The notes: generated from the letters alone by a model not told the origin. 64,000 nt of DNA from Qipengyuania flava (GCF_011762005.1 NZ_JAASQU010000002.1:620001-684000), one strand, 5' to 3'. Shown: positions 25,480-36,486, counted from the first letter of the stretch. Program-made: numbers and translations.

Positions 25480-25488
25480 TTATCCACA
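25480..25488 (+). promoter_or_regulatory. consensus DnaA box
   Basis: TTATCCACA is a perfect match to the E. coli DnaA-box consensus. It is a single box lying upstream of the hypothetical gene and sciP, so it would be a regulatory site and not an origin. Confidence 0.4.
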
Positions 25489-25492
25489 GGGC

Positions 25493-25780
25493 ATGCTTGA
25501 GGGACGCTCGAAAGAAAAATCCGTTCGAGAACCGTGCGACAGCGCGGATTTGCGGCAGTTTCGCTGGACCGATTTGGTCGCGAAACTCGCTGCGACTCGC
25601 GATTTGCGCGAAGAGCTCGAACGGGTGGAGGCCGGCTTCAACGCCTTTGGCGAAGTGCGCCGCGAAGGAAACGGAGAAAGTAAACTGACCGTTAACCAAG
25701 CTGATTTAAGCCATGGCAAAGCTGGCCCCCTAGACCTTGGGAACACCGCGAACGAAGCGGACCAAGGCGACAGAGAGTAA
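25493..25780 (+). CDS. hypothetical protein upstream of sciP
   Basis: A 95-residue ORF with no family I recognise. The first half reads as a folded helical segment (LRQFRWTDLVAKLAATRDLR) with normal GC-rich third positions. The last third is polar and disordered-looking (GNTANEADQGDRE), with less biased codons. It ends 3 bp before sciP, and its last codons contain the purine-rich stretch that would serve as the sciP ribosome-binding site. An in-frame ATG at 25457 is an alternative start. It could instead be non-coding leader sequence of sciP. Confidence 0.5.
   Translation: MLEGRSKEKSVREPCDSADLRQFRWTDLVAKLAATRDLREELERVEAGFNAFGEVRREGNGESKLTVNQADLSHGKAGPLDLGNTANEADQGDRE
25692..25699 (+). promoter_or_regulatory. 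CtrA-like half site upstream of sciP
   Basis: TTAACCAA differs by one base from the TTAACCAT half-site and a second TTAA lies 10 bp further on (spacing 10, not the canonical 7). It lies ~90 bp before sciP, a gene known in Caulobacter to be part of the CtrA circuit. Confidence 0.35.
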
Positions 25781-25783
25781 AGA

Positions 25784-26083
25784 ATGATCGAAAACCAGGA
25801 CATCCGCCCTGCACAGGTTATCGGCCCGCTCGGTGAGCCGCTGACGCTGGAAGACCTGCCTTCGCCCAATACGAAGCGGTGGGTGGTCCGGCGCAAGGCT
25901 GAAGTCGTGGCTGCCGTAAACGGCGGATTGCTGACGATCGATGAAGTGCTCGAGCGCTATTCGCTGAGTCTCGAAGAATTCGCCTCTTGGCAGCGCGCTG
26001 TCGATCGTTCGGGCATGCAGGGTCTGCGCGTGACGCGGATCCAGCACTATCGCGATCTCTACGAACGCCAGCTCAAATATTGA
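25784..26083 (+). CDS. sciP: CtrA inhibitor SciP (DUF1153)
   Basis: A 99-residue small helix-turn-helix protein. In Caulobacter SciP binds CtrA and/or CtrA-dependent promoters in G1 cells and limits transcription of CtrA targets. The sequence shows the conserved LEDLPSPNTKRWVVRRKAEV, VNGGLLTIDEVLERYSLSLE and EFASWQRAVDRSGMQGLRVT blocks over nearly its full length, so identification is firm. The start is ATG 25784. DnaA- and CtrA-like sites lie within 300 bp upstream. Confidence 0.93.
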   Translation: MIENQDIRPAQVIGPLGEPLTLEDLPSPNTKRWVVRRKAEVVAAVNGGLLTIDEVLERYSLSLEEFASWQRAVDRSGMQGLRVTRIQHYRDLYERQLKY

Positions 26084-26155
26084 CCTGTTTCCATCCTAGG
26101 GGTGGAACGAATTGACAAGCCCCGCGCTCCCCGTTCATCCCTGAAGCGAATTCGG

Positions 26156-26181
26156 GGAACCCGTTGTCGACCCGCTCCGTT
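26156..26181 (+). promoter_or_regulatory. EcfG-type general stress promoter
   Basis: GGAAC, 17 bases, then CGTT matches the published alphaproteobacterial EcfG/sigma-T consensus (GGAAC-N16/17-CGTT) exactly. It ends 41 bp before the glsB-like start, leaving room for a short leader with a strong AGGAGGAA ribosome-binding site. The downstream family is commonly stress-induced. Confidence 0.65.
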
Positions 26182-26222
26182 TGTGGAGCATTGGTTCGAC
26201 GGGAAAAACAGGAGGAATTCGA

Positions 26223-26486
26223 ATGGCTTGGATTATTGCTATCATCGTCGGTGGGATCATCGGCTGGCTCGCCAGCCTGGTCATGAACCGTGATGCCTCG
26301 ATGGGCATCTTCTGGAATATCGTCGTCGGTATCGTCGGTTCGTTCATCGGCCGCTTCATCGGTTCGCTGATTGGCGTCGGCGCTACGCTGACTGAATTCA
26401 GCGTCCCGGGCCTGCTGATGTCGCTGCTCGGTGCGATCGTGCTGCTCGGTATCGCCAATCTGGTACAGCGCGGCCGCGTCCGCTAA
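26223..26486 (+). CDS. GlsB/YeaQ/YmgE family stress-response membrane protein
   Basis: An 87-residue very hydrophobic protein with three membrane helices (MAWIIAIIVGGIIGWLASLV; GIFWNIVVGIVGSFIGRFI; GLLMSLLGAIVLLGIANL). The Gly-rich pattern with GWLAS and VGSFIG is the transglycosylase-associated/YeaQ family. The biochemical role is unknown, but members are stress-induced in many bacteria. ATG 26223 has the strong ribosome-binding site CAGGAGGAA. It lies behind an EcfG-like promoter and before a terminator, so it is a single-gene stress unit. Confidence 0.87.
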   Translation: MAWIIAIIVGGIIGWLASLVMNRDASMGIFWNIVVGIVGSFIGRFIGSLIGVGATLTEFSVPGLLMSLLGAIVLLGIANLVQRGRVR

Positions 26487-26509
26487 TCCGGCGATCATCC
26501 CAATTCCGA

Positions 26510-26537
26510 GGGCGGGGCGTTGAGAGGCGCCCCGCCC
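26510..26537 (+). terminator. terminator after the glsB-like gene
   Basis: GGGCGGGGCG pairs perfectly with CGCCCCGCCC over an 8-nt loop. The T tract is weak (TTCGTGTAT), but the position 24 bp after the stop fits termination. Confidence 0.7.
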
Positions 26538-26656
26538 TTCGTGTATCCGGTAACGGCCTGTGGCCCCGTCGCGACATTCGTCCAGCCATGGGTGCCCCCG
26601 GTCGAGGCCGCGATTGCCCTGCGCGGAGCACGGGTCTACCGCCAAATGCGAAAATC

Positions 26657-26685
26657 TTGCGCTGAGTGGTTTAGCGATGTAATAC
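26657..26685 (+). promoter_or_regulatory. candidate housekeeping promoter of the RND operon
   Basis: TTGCGC, 17 bases, TAATAC: a reasonable -35 and a good -10 hexamer, ending 37 bp before the adaptor start at 26723. The -10 is unusually AT-rich for this region. Confidence 0.45.
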
Positions 26686-26722
26686 ACTCCATCTCCACAG
26701 CGCTTCTGGGGCAGGGAACGAC

Positions 26723-27925
26723 ATGAATTACGAGTCAGGTGTGATGGCCGAAAAGGGGGAGCCTATTACGGTCGGTCTCGACGAAGAGCACGTCGAGTTC
26801 GAGAACTCCGAACGGCGCGGTCGCCGCCGCATCTACATCATTGCCGGTCTCCTTGTGCTCGGTCTCGCGATTATCGCCTTCTTCCTGACTCGCGGCGATG
26901 GCGCCGCGACCCCGGCGGGGGACGAGAATGCCCAGGCGCCTACGGTGACCGTGGTCACCCCCGGGCGCACGACGGTCGAAGGCGAGTTGACGGCCACCGG
27001 TACGCTCGCTGCACGCCGTGAAATGCCGGTTGGTGTGGTCGGCGAAGGCGGCCGTGTCGTCTCTGTCCCCGTCGACGCGGGTGATTGGGTGCGCCAGGGC
27101 CAGGTGCTCGCGCAGATCGACCAGTCGGTCCAGTCGCAGCAGGTGCGCAGCGCCGCCGCTCAGATCCAGGTCGCGCAGTCCGACGCCGATCTCGCGCAAG
27201 CCAATCTCGATCGCGCGTTGCAGCTGGTCGAACGCGGCTTCGTCTCGCAGGCCGATGTCGACCGCCTGACTGCAACCCGCGATGCGGCGCGCGCGCGGGT
27301 CAGCGTGGCGCAGGCGCAATTGTCCGAACTGCGCGCACGCAATGCACGCCTCAACATCGTAGCCCCGGCTTCGGGTTATGTCCTCGAGCGCAATGTCGAA
27401 ACCGGACAGACGGTCGGCGCGGGCTCGCCGCCGTTGTTCCGTATCGCTCGCGGTGGCGAGATGGAATTGCTCGCGCGCCTCAACGAGGACGCGCTCGCCA
27501 GGATTACCGTCGGAACCAGCGCTCAGGTCCGCCCCGTCGGCACCGACAAGCTGTTCACCGGCCAGGTCTGGCAGGTCTCCCCCACCATCAGCGAACAGGA
27601 CCGGCAGGGTACGGCGCGGATCGCCTTGAGCTATGCGCCGGGCTTGCGTCCGGGCGGCTTTGCCACCGCGACGATCGCCAGCGGCACCGTTGTCGCTCCG
27701 ATCCTGCCGGAAAGTGCGGTCCTTTCGGATGAAGACGGCGCCTACGTCCTCATCGTCAATGGCGAGGACAAGGCCGAGCGGCGCGCGGTGACCACGGGAA
27801 CCGTGACGTCGAAGGGCATTGTGATCGCCGATGGGCTTACCGGTTCGGAGCGCGTGGTGCTGCGCGCCGGCGGCTTCCTGACCGAAGGCGAGACGGTCCG
27901 CACACAGCTGGCCGAACTCGACTGA
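26723..27925 (+). CDS. RND efflux periplasmic adaptor (membrane fusion) subunit
   Basis: A 400-residue membrane fusion protein. A short cytoplasmic N-terminus with an acidic stretch is followed by one membrane anchor (IYIIAGLLVLGLAIIAFFL, residues ~34-52), so it is anchored by a helix, not by lipid. The lipoyl half-motifs flank an alpha-hairpin: PVDAGDWVRQGQVLAQID and APASGYVLERNVETGQTV. The hairpin (residues ~135-205) has the regular Gln/Ala/Leu pattern. It links the inner-membrane permease to an outer-membrane channel, which is not encoded here. It is followed 14 bp later by the permease gene. Confidence 0.9.
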   Translation: MNYESGVMAEKGEPITVGLDEEHVEFENSERRGRRRIYIIAGLLVLGLAIIAFFLTRGDGAATPAGDENAQAPTVTVVTPGRTTVEGELTATGTLAARREMPVGVVGEGGRVVSVPVDAGDWVRQGQVLAQIDQSVQSQQVRSAAAQIQVAQSDADLAQANLDRALQLVERGFVSQADVDRLTATRDAARARVSVAQAQLSELRARNARLNIVAPASGYVLERNVETGQTVGAGSPPLFRIARGGEMELLARLNEDALARITVGTSAQVRPVGTDKLFTGQVWQVSPTISEQDRQGTARIALSYAPGLRPGGFATATIASGTVVAPILPESAVLSDEDGAYVLIVNGEDKAERRAVTTGTVTSKGIVIADGLTGSERVVLRAGGFLTEGETVRTQLAELD

Positions 27926-27939
27926 GCAGGGGATAGGCA

Positions 27940-30900
27940 ATGAACTTCCGGAATATCTCGGCCTGGTCGATCCGCAACCCGGTGATCCCCCTCGTTGCGT
28001 TCACCGCGCTGCTGCTGGCGGGCCTGATCAGCTTCGCCCGCATGGACGTGGTCAACAATCCGGACATCGAGTTCCCGGCGGTCAATGTCTCGGTCTCGCA
28101 ACCTGGCGCCGCTCCGACCGAGATCGAGAACCAGATCACGCAACGGGTCGAAAGCGCCGTGCGTTCGATCAATGGCGTGAAGTCGATCAATTCGACTGCG
28201 CGCGAAGGCAATTCGAACACTTTCATCGAATTCGAGATCGGTACCGATCCCAACGATGCAGTGGCCGAAGTGAAGAACGCTGTCGACACGGTGCGCGGAT
28301 CACTGCCCGACGGCATTCTCGAGCCGCGCGTGACCAAGGAAGAGATCTCGGGCGGTTTCCTCGCCATCTATGCGGTCGAAGCCGACGACATGACGATCGA
28401 GGGCCTCAGCTGGTTCATCGACGATTCGGTCGCCAAGCAATTGCTCGGCATCGAAGGCATGGCCGAGGTCAATCGCTTCGGCGGCGTCGATCGCGAGATC
28501 GAGGTGATCCTCGATCTTCCGCGGATGCAGGCGCTGGGCGTAACCGCGAGCCAGATCAACGGCGTGCTGAGGCAGAGCAATGTCGATGCCGCCGGCGGCA
28601 TGGCCGAAGTCGGCGGGACGCGGCAGTCGGTGCGCGTGCTGGGCAATAGCGACGATGCCTATGCGCTCAGCCAGCGGCAGATCCAGATCGGAGGCGGTCG
28701 CACGGTCAAGCTGGCCGATGTGGCCACCGTACGCGACGGCTATTCCGAGCGCACGTCGATCAGCAAGGTGCGCGACAAGGAGGTCGTCAACTTCGCGATG
28801 AGCCGCGCGAAGGGCGCATCCGACGTGACGGTCTATGACGAGGCGCTCGAAAAAATCGCCCAGATCGAGGCGGAGAACCCCGGGGTGAAGTTCATCCCGC
28901 TGTTCAACACGGTCAAATATACCGAAGAGCAATACGAAAGCGCCATGGCCGCGATGATCGAGGGTGCGATCCTCGCAGTGGTGGTCGTGTTCTTCTTCCT
29001 GCGCGACTGGCGGGCAACCGCGATCTCGGCTGTGGCCATCCCCTTGTCGGCCATCCCGACCTTCTGGTTCATGGATCTGCTCGGCTTCAATCTCAACCAG
29101 CTCTCGCTGCTCGCCCTGGCGCTGGTCGCCGGCGTGCTGGTCGATGACGCGATCGTCGAGATCGAAAACATCGTGCGCCACATGCGCATGGGCAAGACCG
29201 CCTATCAGGCATCGATCGACGCGGCTGACGAGATCGGTCTGCCGGTGGTCGCCACCAGCTTCTGTATCGTCGCGGTGTTCTTTCCCGTCGGCGCAATGCC
29301 GGGCATCTCGGGCCAGTTCTTCAAGAACTTCGGCTTCACCGTTGTGGTCGCCGTGCTGATGTCGCTGGCGGTGGCTCGCATGATCACGCCGATGCTGGCG
29401 GCCTACTTCCTCAAGGCCCATGGCGCGGCAGCGCATGGCGAAGGTCCGATGATGGACCGCTATATGAACGTGCTGCGCTGGTCGCTCGACCGCGGCAAGA
29501 TGTATGCAGCGCGGCAAGAAGTGGAGAGCCCGCGGCGGCGCTGGCTCTATATCCTCTCGCTGCTGCTGGTGGTGCTCGGTGCGCTGGCTGTGTCTGCTAT
29601 GGCGACATTCACCGCGTCGGACCTGATTCAGGGGCTCGAGCTGCCGGAGCTCATAACGGGCGGCGATCCAGAACCCCGCGGCTTCGTAAAGCTCGTCGTC
29701 ACGCTCATAGGCCTCGTGCAACTGGCGCTGGCACTCGCAATCGGTCTTTTCGCGACGCTGGCCTTCTTCCGCTTGGCCGGCTTTATCGCTCGGCTGTTCG
29801 GCAGTCACATGGCGCAGGCATGGCAGTATCTCTACGCGCGCTTCCTCGACCATCGCGTGTGGATGCTCGGCGTCGGTTATTTCTCGCTGCTGCTGACGAT
29901 CCTGCTGTTCGGCATCGTGCCATCGCAGTTCCAGCCGAATATCGATGATGAGAACAGCCGGGTCGAGATCGAGATGGTCCCCGGGACCACGCTCGAGACG
30001 ACCGAACGTGTGACCGACCAGGTCGCCGACATCCTGTATGAGCAGCAGGAGGTCGAACTCGCGCTCGAACGCGTCCGCGAAGGGCAGGCCACGCTTTACG
30101 TGACGCTCAAGCCCGATCGCGAACGCAGCTCGATCGAATTCGAACGTGCGCTGGCACCCACGCTGGCCCAGATACCCGACGCGCGCGTGCGTTTTGCCTC
30201 GCAATCGGGCGGGTTCGGTTCGGGGCGTGACATGACGGTGATGCTGGCCGGTTCGGACCCCGACCTGCTCAATGAGACAGCCGCAACGCTGGTCGAGCAG
30301 ATGAAGGGTATCGACATGCTCGTTGCACCGCGCATCAGTGCGGACATCAACCGGCCCGAACTCATCATCGAGCCGCGCGAAGACATCGCTGCCGAGCTGG
30401 GCGTCACCACGGTTGCGCTCAGTCAGACCATCCGCATCGCCACCATGGGCGAGATCGAACAGAACGCTGCGAAGTTCTCGCTGTCCGATCGGCAGATTCC
30501 GATCCGGGTCAAGCTGCCGGAGCGTTCGCGCGAAGACCTCGATACGATCAAGAATCTGCCGGTCCAGACCGCGAGCGGCGGCTCGGTCCCGCTTTCGCGC
30601 GTCGCCGATGTGTCCTTCGGTTCGGGCCCGACGACCATTCAGCGCTACAACCAGAACCGCCGCGTGCTGGTGGGGGCCGATCTCGCGCAGGGCGTCGTCA
30701 AGGGCGAAGCACAGGCGGAAATCGATACGTTGCCCGTTCTGCAGGATCTGCCGCAGGGCGTGATCCGCGACGTCGTGGGCGAAGACGAATGGCAGCAGGA
30801 ACTGGTCACCAGCCTCGGCATCGCCATCGTCTCGGGCGTTTTGCTGGTCTTTGCCGTGCTGGTGCTGCTGTACAAGCGCCTGATGAGCCCGCTCGTCAAC

Positions 30901-31416
30901 ATGACCAGCCTCGCGCTTGCACCGCTTGGCGGCATCCTGCTCGTCTGGCTGTTCGGCCAACCGCAGTCGATGCCGGTCTATATCGGTATCCTGCTGCTGC
31001 TGGGCATCGTCTCGAAGAACTCGATTCTGCTGATCGATTTCGCGATCGAGGAGATGGACAAGGGTACGCGCAAACTCCACGCAATCATCGATGCGGGGCA
31101 CAAGCGTGCACAACCGATCGTCATGACCACCGTGGCAATGACCGCGGGCATGGTGCCCACCGCCCTCTCAGGCGTGCTGGGCTCGGGTGACGGCGCGTGG
31201 CGCGCTCCGATGGGCACGGTCGTGATCGGTGGGCTTATCCTGTCGACACTGCTTACGCTGCTCATCGTTCCTGCCGGCTTCAGCTTGGCGGACGGCTTCG
31301 AAAAGCGCGCCGGGCCCTGGCTGCGCAACCGGCTGCTGACCTACAAGGAAGGCGATGATCGCAAAGGATTGCCCGGTGACGGGCCAGGCGAACCGGGGCT
31401 CGAACCCGCCGAGTGA
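27940..31416 (+). CDS. RND efflux permease, enlarged by a central insertion
   Basis: A 1158-residue HAE1-family proton-driven exporter. The usual marks are present: [20 protein letters not shown] at helix 1, the periplasmic porter domains, helix 4 [17 protein letters not shown] with the proton-relay Asp pair, and helix 10-12 ([20 protein letters not shown]). HAE1 proteins are normally ~1020-1070 residues. The extra length is mostly at residues ~525-635, before canonical helix 7, and contains two additional hydrophobic segments ([37 protein letters not shown]). The reading frame is continuous. It is coupled to the DUF445 gene by GTGA. Substrates are unknown. Confidence 0.9.
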   Translation: MNFRNISAWSIRNPVIPLVAFTALLLAGLISFARMDVVNNPDIEFPAVNVSVSQPGAAPTEIENQITQRVESAVRSINGVKSINSTAREGNSNTFIEFEIGTDPNDAVAEVKNAVDTVRGSLPDGILEPRVTKEEISGGFLAIYAVEADDMTIEGLSWFIDDSVAKQLLGIEGMAEVNRFGGVDREIEVILDLPRMQALGVTASQINGVLRQSNVDAAGGMAEVGGTRQSVRVLGNSDDAYALSQRQIQIGGGRTVKLADVATVRDGYSERTSISKVRDKEVVNFAMSRAKGASDVTVYDEALEKIAQIEAENPGVKFIPLFNTVKYTEEQYESAMAAMIEGAILAVVVVFFFLRDWRATAISAVAIPLSAIPTFWFMDLLGFNLNQLSLLALALVAGVLVDDAIVEIENIVRHMRMGKTAYQASIDAADEIGLPVVATSFCIVAVFFPVGAMPGISGQFFKNFGFTVVVAVLMSLAVARMITPMLAAYFLKAHGAAAHGEGPMMDRYMNVLRWSLDRGKMYAARQEVESPRRRWLYILSLLLVVLGALAVSAMATFTASDLIQGLELPELITGGDPEPRGFVKLVVTLIGLVQLALALAIGLFATLAFFRLAGFIARLFGSHMAQAWQYLYARFLDHRVWMLGVGYFSLLLTILLFGIVPSQFQPNIDDENSRVEIEMVPGTTLETTERVTDQVADILYEQQEVELALERVREGQATLYVTLKPDRERSSIEFERALAPTLAQIPDARVRFASQSGGFGSGRDMTVMLAGSDPDLLNETAATLVEQMKGIDMLVAPRISADINRPELIIEPREDIAAELGVTTVALSQTIRIATMGEIEQNAAKFSLSDRQIPIRVKLPERSREDLDTIKNLPVQTASGGSVPLSRVADVSFGSGPTTIQRYNQNRRVLVGADLAQGVVKGEAQAEIDTLPVLQDLPQGVIRDVVGEDEWQQELVTSLGIAIVSGVLLVFAVLVLLYKRLMSPLVNMTSLALAPLGGILLVWLFGQPQSMPVYIGILLLLGIVSKNSILLIDFAIEEMDKGTRKLHAIIDAGHKRAQPIVMTTVAMTAGMVPTALSGVLGSGDGAWRAPMGTVVIGGLILSTLLTLLIVPAGFSLADGFEKRAGPWLRNRLLTYKEGDDRKGLPGDGPGEPGLEPAE

Positions 31417-32684
31417 GTAACCTGCTACCCGCCCGCGGCACCTCCATCACGCCCGACAGGGCAAGGATGATGCGCCGCACCGCGTCGGGGCTCATCGTGC
31501 TGATGGCCGCCTTGTTCCTGTGGTCGGGGCGCTATCTCGATGTGCATCCGGCGTGGGGCTATCTGCATGCCTTCGCCGAAGCGGCAATGGTCGGCGGGCT
31601 GGCCGACTGGTTTGCGGTCACCGCGCTGTTCCGGCGTCCGCTCGGCCTGCCGATCCCGCACACGGCGATCATTCCCGAGAACAAGGATCGCATCGCCGAT
31701 ACCATGGCGGGCTTCCTGCGCGACAATTTCCTGACACCCGCCGTGGTCGGACGGCGCATGGGTTCGATGAATCTTGCACAGGCGGTGGGAAGCTATCTCG
31801 CAGATCCGCGGGCAACGCAGGATTCGCGCATCCGTGCGGGCGCGGGCGAGCTTGCGGTCGAGGTGCTCGAATCGCTCGATCCCGAACGGCTTGGCACGCA
31901 GGTCCGGACAGGGCTCAAAACCCAGCTGGCGAAGCTGGAGGTCGCGCCACTTCTCGGCGGGATGCTCGAGGCGATGATTGCCGATGGCCGCCACCGGCCG
32001 TTGATCGACAAGATCATCCGCTGGGCCGGACTGGTGCTTGAGGACAACGAAACGCTGGTGCGTGACATGGTCCACAAGCGGGCGAACGCGGTGCTCCGTT
32101 TTACCGGTCTCGACGAACGTCTCGCCAATTCGGTTCTCGACGGCCTCTACAAACTGCTCGCCGAAGTTCTCGTCGATCCCGACCACCCGCTACGCAGCAA
32201 GATCGAGGAAGGTCTGCAGGATTTGGCCCACGGCCTGCGCGAAGACCCCGAGATGCGCGAGCGGATCGAACGCATGAAGCAGGAGCTGCTGGAAAACCCC
32301 GCGATTGGCGATTGGTGGCAGGGCGTCTGGGAACGTTTGCGCGCCAATCTCATCGAATCGATACGAAGCTCGAACGGTTCGACGGGGCATGATTATATCG
32401 GGGAAACGCTCGGCGAACTGGGCGCAGCACTGCGCGATGACGAGCGGCTCCAGCGGCAGGTCAACCGGTTCGCGCGCCGGACCGCGGTGGGCGTAGCCAC
32501 GCGCTATGGCGACCAGATCGTCCGCCTCGTGTCCGAAACGGTCAAGCGTTGGGATGCACAGACTATTACCGACCGGGTGGAAAGCGCAGTCGGGCGCGAT
32601 CTTCAGTTCATCCGTATCAACGGCACGCTTGTCGGCGGCCTGGTGGGGATGACGATTCACACGCTCGATATCTATGTGATCTGA
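31413..32684 (+). CDS. DUF445 family membrane protein
   Basis: A 423-residue DUF445 protein. A hydrophobic segment near residues 24-40 and a second short one at the C-terminus ([16 protein letters not shown]) bracket a long helical, amphipathic middle. Conserved blocks are [20 protein letters not shown] and [20 protein letters not shown], which define the family. The function is not established. The GTG start at 31413 shares GTGA with the RND permease stop, so it is translated with the efflux genes. An internal ATG near 31468 is possible. Confidence 0.85.
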   Translation: MSNLLPARGTSITPDRARMMRRTASGLIVLMAALFLWSGRYLDVHPAWGYLHAFAEAAMVGGLADWFAVTALFRRPLGLPIPHTAIIPENKDRIADTMAGFLRDNFLTPAVVGRRMGSMNLAQAVGSYLADPRATQDSRIRAGAGELAVEVLESLDPERLGTQVRTGLKTQLAKLEVAPLLGGMLEAMIADGRHRPLIDKIIRWAGLVLEDNETLVRDMVHKRANAVLRFTGLDERLANSVLDGLYKLLAEVLVDPDHPLRSKIEEGLQDLAHGLREDPEMRERIERMKQELLENPAIGDWWQGVWERLRANLIESIRSSNGSTGHDYIGETLGELGAALRDDERLQRQVNRFARRTAVGVATRYGDQIVRLVSETVKRWDAQTITDRVESAVGRDLQFIRINGTLVGGLVGMTIHTLDIYVI

Positions 32685-32690
32685 TACGAA

Positions 32691-32716
32691 AAGGGCGGAC
32701 CTTTCGGCCCGCCCTT
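32691..32716. terminator. bidirectional stem-loop between DUF445 and etfA
   Basis: AAGGGCGG pairs with CCGCCCTT, with an extra CC/GG pair around a TTTC loop. The stem lies between convergent genes, 7 bp after one stop and 24 bp from the other, and can serve both. Confidence 0.7.
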
Positions 32717-32739
32717 CGCATTGTCAGTGAACCGTTTGC

Positions 32740-33669
32740 TCAGAGCTTCTCGGTTAACTCCGGCACCGCCTTGAAGAGGTCGGCCACGAGGCCGATATCC
32801 GCCACCTGGAAGATCGGGGCGTCTTCATCCTTGTTGATCGCGATGATCGTCTTGGAGTCCTTCATCCCGGCAAGGTGCTGGATGGCGCCCGAGATGCCAA
32901 TCGCTATGTAGACCTCGGGAGCGACGATCTTGCCGGTCTGCCCGACTTGGTAGTCATTGGGCACGTAACCCGCGTCAACCGCAGCACGGCTGGCGCCGAT
33001 ACCGGCTCCCAGCTTGTCCGCAAGCGGGGTGATGACCTGCTCGAAGGTTTCCGAATCCTTCAGCGCGCGACCACCCGAGACGATGACCTTGGCGCTGGTC
33101 AGTTCGGGACGATCGCTCTCCGCGATCTCTTCGCTGACGAAGCTCGAAAGACCTGCATCGGTTGGGCCCGAGACTTCCTCGACGGCACCCGAACCACCTT
33201 CGGTGGCAGCCTTCTCGAAGGCGGTGCCGCGGACGGTGATCACCAGCTTCGCATCGGACGATTCGACCGTGGCGATCGCATTGCCGGCATAGATCGGGCG
33301 CGTGAAACTCTTCTCGCCTTCGACCGAAAGGATATCCGAGATCTGCATCACGTCGAGCAGCGCAGCGACGCGCGGGGCGACGTTCTTGCCCGTGGTGGTT
33401 GCAGGCGCGACGAATGCGTCATGGTCCGCCATCAACTCGGCGATCAGCGGGGCCACGTTTTCGGCCAGCGCATTTTCATATGCGGCGTCGTCAGCGAGGT
33501 GAACCTTGCCCACTCCGGCGATCTTTGCGGCTTCGTCGGCCACGGCGCGGCAATTGGCGCCGGCCACCAGCAGGTGGACTTCGCCGAGCTTGCCCGCAGC
33601 GGTGACTGCGGCAAGCGTTGCATCGGCGAGGTTCTTGTTGTCGTGTTCGACCCAAACGAGGGTTTTCAT
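32740..33669 (-). CDS. etfA: electron transfer flavoprotein alpha subunit
   Basis: A 309-residue FAD-binding ETF subunit that receives electrons from acyl-CoA and other dehydrogenases and passes them to ETF:ubiquinone oxidoreductase. The C-terminal FAD domain is intact: [39 protein letters not shown] and [22 protein letters not shown] 33669 has AAGGAAG upstream. It follows etfB by 27 bp, in the usual etfBA order. Confidence 0.94.
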   Translation of the reverse strand: MKTLVWVEHDNKNLADATLAAVTAAGKLGEVHLLVAGANCRAVADEAAKIAGVGKVHLADDAAYENALAENVAPLIAELMADHDAFVAPATTTGKNVAPRVAALLDVMQISDILSVEGEKSFTRPIYAGNAIATVESSDAKLVITVRGTAFEKAATEGGSGAVEEVSGPTDAGLSSFVSEEIAESDRPELTSAKVIVSGGRALKDSETFEQVITPLADKLGAGIGASRAAVDAGYVPNDYQVGQTGKIVAPEVYIAIGISGAIQHLAGMKDSKTIIAINKDEDAPIFQVADIGLVADLFKAVPELTEKL

Positions 33670-33696
33670 GTCAGTCTTCCTTCTCGTCCGAACGGC

Positions 33697-34443
33697 TTAG
33701 GCGATGCCGAGCGCTTTGATCTTGGCGACCAGCGCATCGACGTCTTCGACCTTTTCGCCAGCCTGGCGAACGGGCGGTTCGGAGACGTTCGTCGTGGTCA
33801 GTCGCGGTGCGGTATCGACCCCGAAATGGGCCGGGCTCTTGGTGTCGAGCGGCTTCTTCTTCGCCTTCATGATATTGGGAAGCGAAGCATAACGTGGTTC
33901 GTTCAGACGCAGGTCGGTGGTGACGATCGCGGGAAGCGTAAGCTTGACGGTCTGCAGGCCGCCATCGACCTCGCGTTTCACCGTGACGCTGTCGCCTTCG
34001 ACTTCGACCGTGTTGGCGAAGGTGCCCTGCGGACGGCCCATGAGGGCAGCCAGCATCTGGCCCGTCTGGTTCGAATCATCGTCGATCGCCTGCTTGCCGA
34101 GCATGATCAGACCGGGCTGTTCTTCCTCGGCAACCGCCTTGAGGATCTTGGCCACGGCGAGCGGTTCGACCTCGTCATCGGTTTCGACGAGGATTGCGCG
34201 ATCGGCGCCCATGGCAAGCGCGGTGCGCAGGGTTTCCTGCGCCTTCGCCGGGCCGATGCTGACCGCGATGATTTCTTCGGCCTTGCCCGCTTCCTTGATG
34301 CGGATGGCTTCCTCGACGGCGATTTCGTCGAAGGGGTTCATGCTCATCTTTACGTTGGCAAGGTCCACGCCCGAACCATCGGCCTTGACCCGTGGTTTGA
34401 CGTTGTAATCGATCACCCGCTTCACGGGGACGAGGATTTTCAT
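33697..34443 (-). CDS. etfB: electron transfer flavoprotein beta subunit
   Basis: A 248-residue AMP-binding ETF subunit. It starts [20 protein letters not shown] and contains the family signature region [20 protein letters not shown] followed by [19 protein letters not shown], including the recognition-loop Leu for acyl-CoA dehydrogenases. ATG 34443 has GAGGAAGG upstream. It is the first gene of the etfBA unit; no dehydrogenase partner is nearby. Confidence 0.94.
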   Translation of the reverse strand: MKILVPVKRVIDYNVKPRVKADGSGVDLANVKMSMNPFDEIAVEEAIRIKEAGKAEEIIAVSIGPAKAQETLRTALAMGADRAILVETDDEVEPLAVAKILKAVAEEEQPGLIMLGKQAIDDDSNQTGQMLAALMGRPQGTFANTVEVEGDSVTVKREVDGGLQTVKLTLPAIVTTDLRLNEPRYASLPNIMKAKKKPLDTKSPAHFGVDTAPRLTTTNVSEPPVRQAGEKVEDVDALVAKIKALGIA

Positions 34444-34642
34444 GCGATACCTTCCTCTCGATAGAATCTGTAGGCTTCGCCTAGCTCGCGTTTACGTAAA
34501 CGTCAAGCTGGGCAGCCGCCGGTTTCGGGGCATTTTCGCCATTCCCTCGCGTTGCGCGCGGCACGGGTCAAGAGAGGCGGGCGTGCATCTTTACTATGGC
34601 CTTGCTGGCGAATAGTTTCCGGCTTTCGGCAGGGAGCATGCC

Positions 34643-35152
34643 ATGCGCGCTCGAGCGATCCTATTTGCAATGCTGCCATTCCTCGCGTCGCCCGCGATGG
34701 GGCAGGAAACCCGTGTAGCCCCCGAAGGCCATAACCCGCCGCCCGCTACGGTAGCGCAGTTGGACTGGATGCTCGGCCAGTGGGTCGGCGAGGGTATTGG
34801 CGGCGCGCGCGCTTACGAGAGCTGGCTACCCGCCAGCAGCGCGACAATGGTCGGAACCTTCGTGCAGGAAACCGCCACGGGCGAAATCATGTTCACCGAA
34901 CATATGTATGTTGCGGAAGAGGCGGGCTCGCTGGTCGTGCGGCTCAAGCACTTCAATGCCGATCTGACCGGATGGGAGGAGAAGGACGACATGCTGTCCT
35001 TCCCCCTTCTGTCGATCGACCAATGCGCGGCCTATTTCAGCGCGCTGACCTATCGCTGCGATGGCGATGACGCGATGCTGGTGGCAGTCCGGATGAAAAG
35101 CGACGGCGACGAAATCAGGGACCTGGTGTTCCGCTTCAAACGGCTTCGCTAG
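34643..35152 (+). CDS. DUF6265 family secreted protein
   Basis: A 169-residue protein with a signal peptide (residues 1-~20, ending near SPAMGQ). The mature part has LDWMLGQWVGEGIGG, a lipocalin-like opening, and later LKHFNADLTGWEEKDD, both typical of DUF6265. Function is unknown; the beta-barrel-like pattern suggests small-molecule binding. The start at ATG 34643 is supported by AGGGAG. It is divergent from etfB, with a 199-bp gap in which I see no strong motif. Confidence 0.72.
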   Translation: MRARAILFAMLPFLASPAMGQETRVAPEGHNPPPATVAQLDWMLGQWVGEGIGGARAYESWLPASSATMVGTFVQETATGEIMFTEHMYVAEEAGSLVVRLKHFNADLTGWEEKDDMLSFPLLSIDQCAAYFSALTYRCDGDDAMLVAVRMKSDGDEIRDLVFRFKRLR

Positions 35153-35170
35153 TCGCCCCGGCGACGCGGA

Positions 35171-35255
35171 CTGCCCCGATCAGAATGCGGGGCAGCGACA
35201 ATCAAGGGAAATCATGACGGACCGCCCCCGAGCGCCCGAGCATACGGCCCGGGCG
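35171..35255. other. two stem-loops between convergent genes
   Basis: CTGCCCC/GGGGCAG (35171-35195) and CGCCCG/CGGGCG (35233-35255) form separate hairpins between the DUF6265 stop and the sucC stop. Neither has a T tract, so termination here is possible but not convincing. Confidence 0.35.
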
Positions 35256-35286
35256 AAACGAGGGCGGCAAACCGTGGTACAGCCGA

Positions 35287-36486
<1,200 letters not shown>

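Noticed and set aside
28300-31113. 937-codon open frame on the minus strand opposite the RND permease gene
   Set aside because: It is a shadow of GC-rich codon use in the real gene; it is rich in His, Asp and Arg with no domain pattern.
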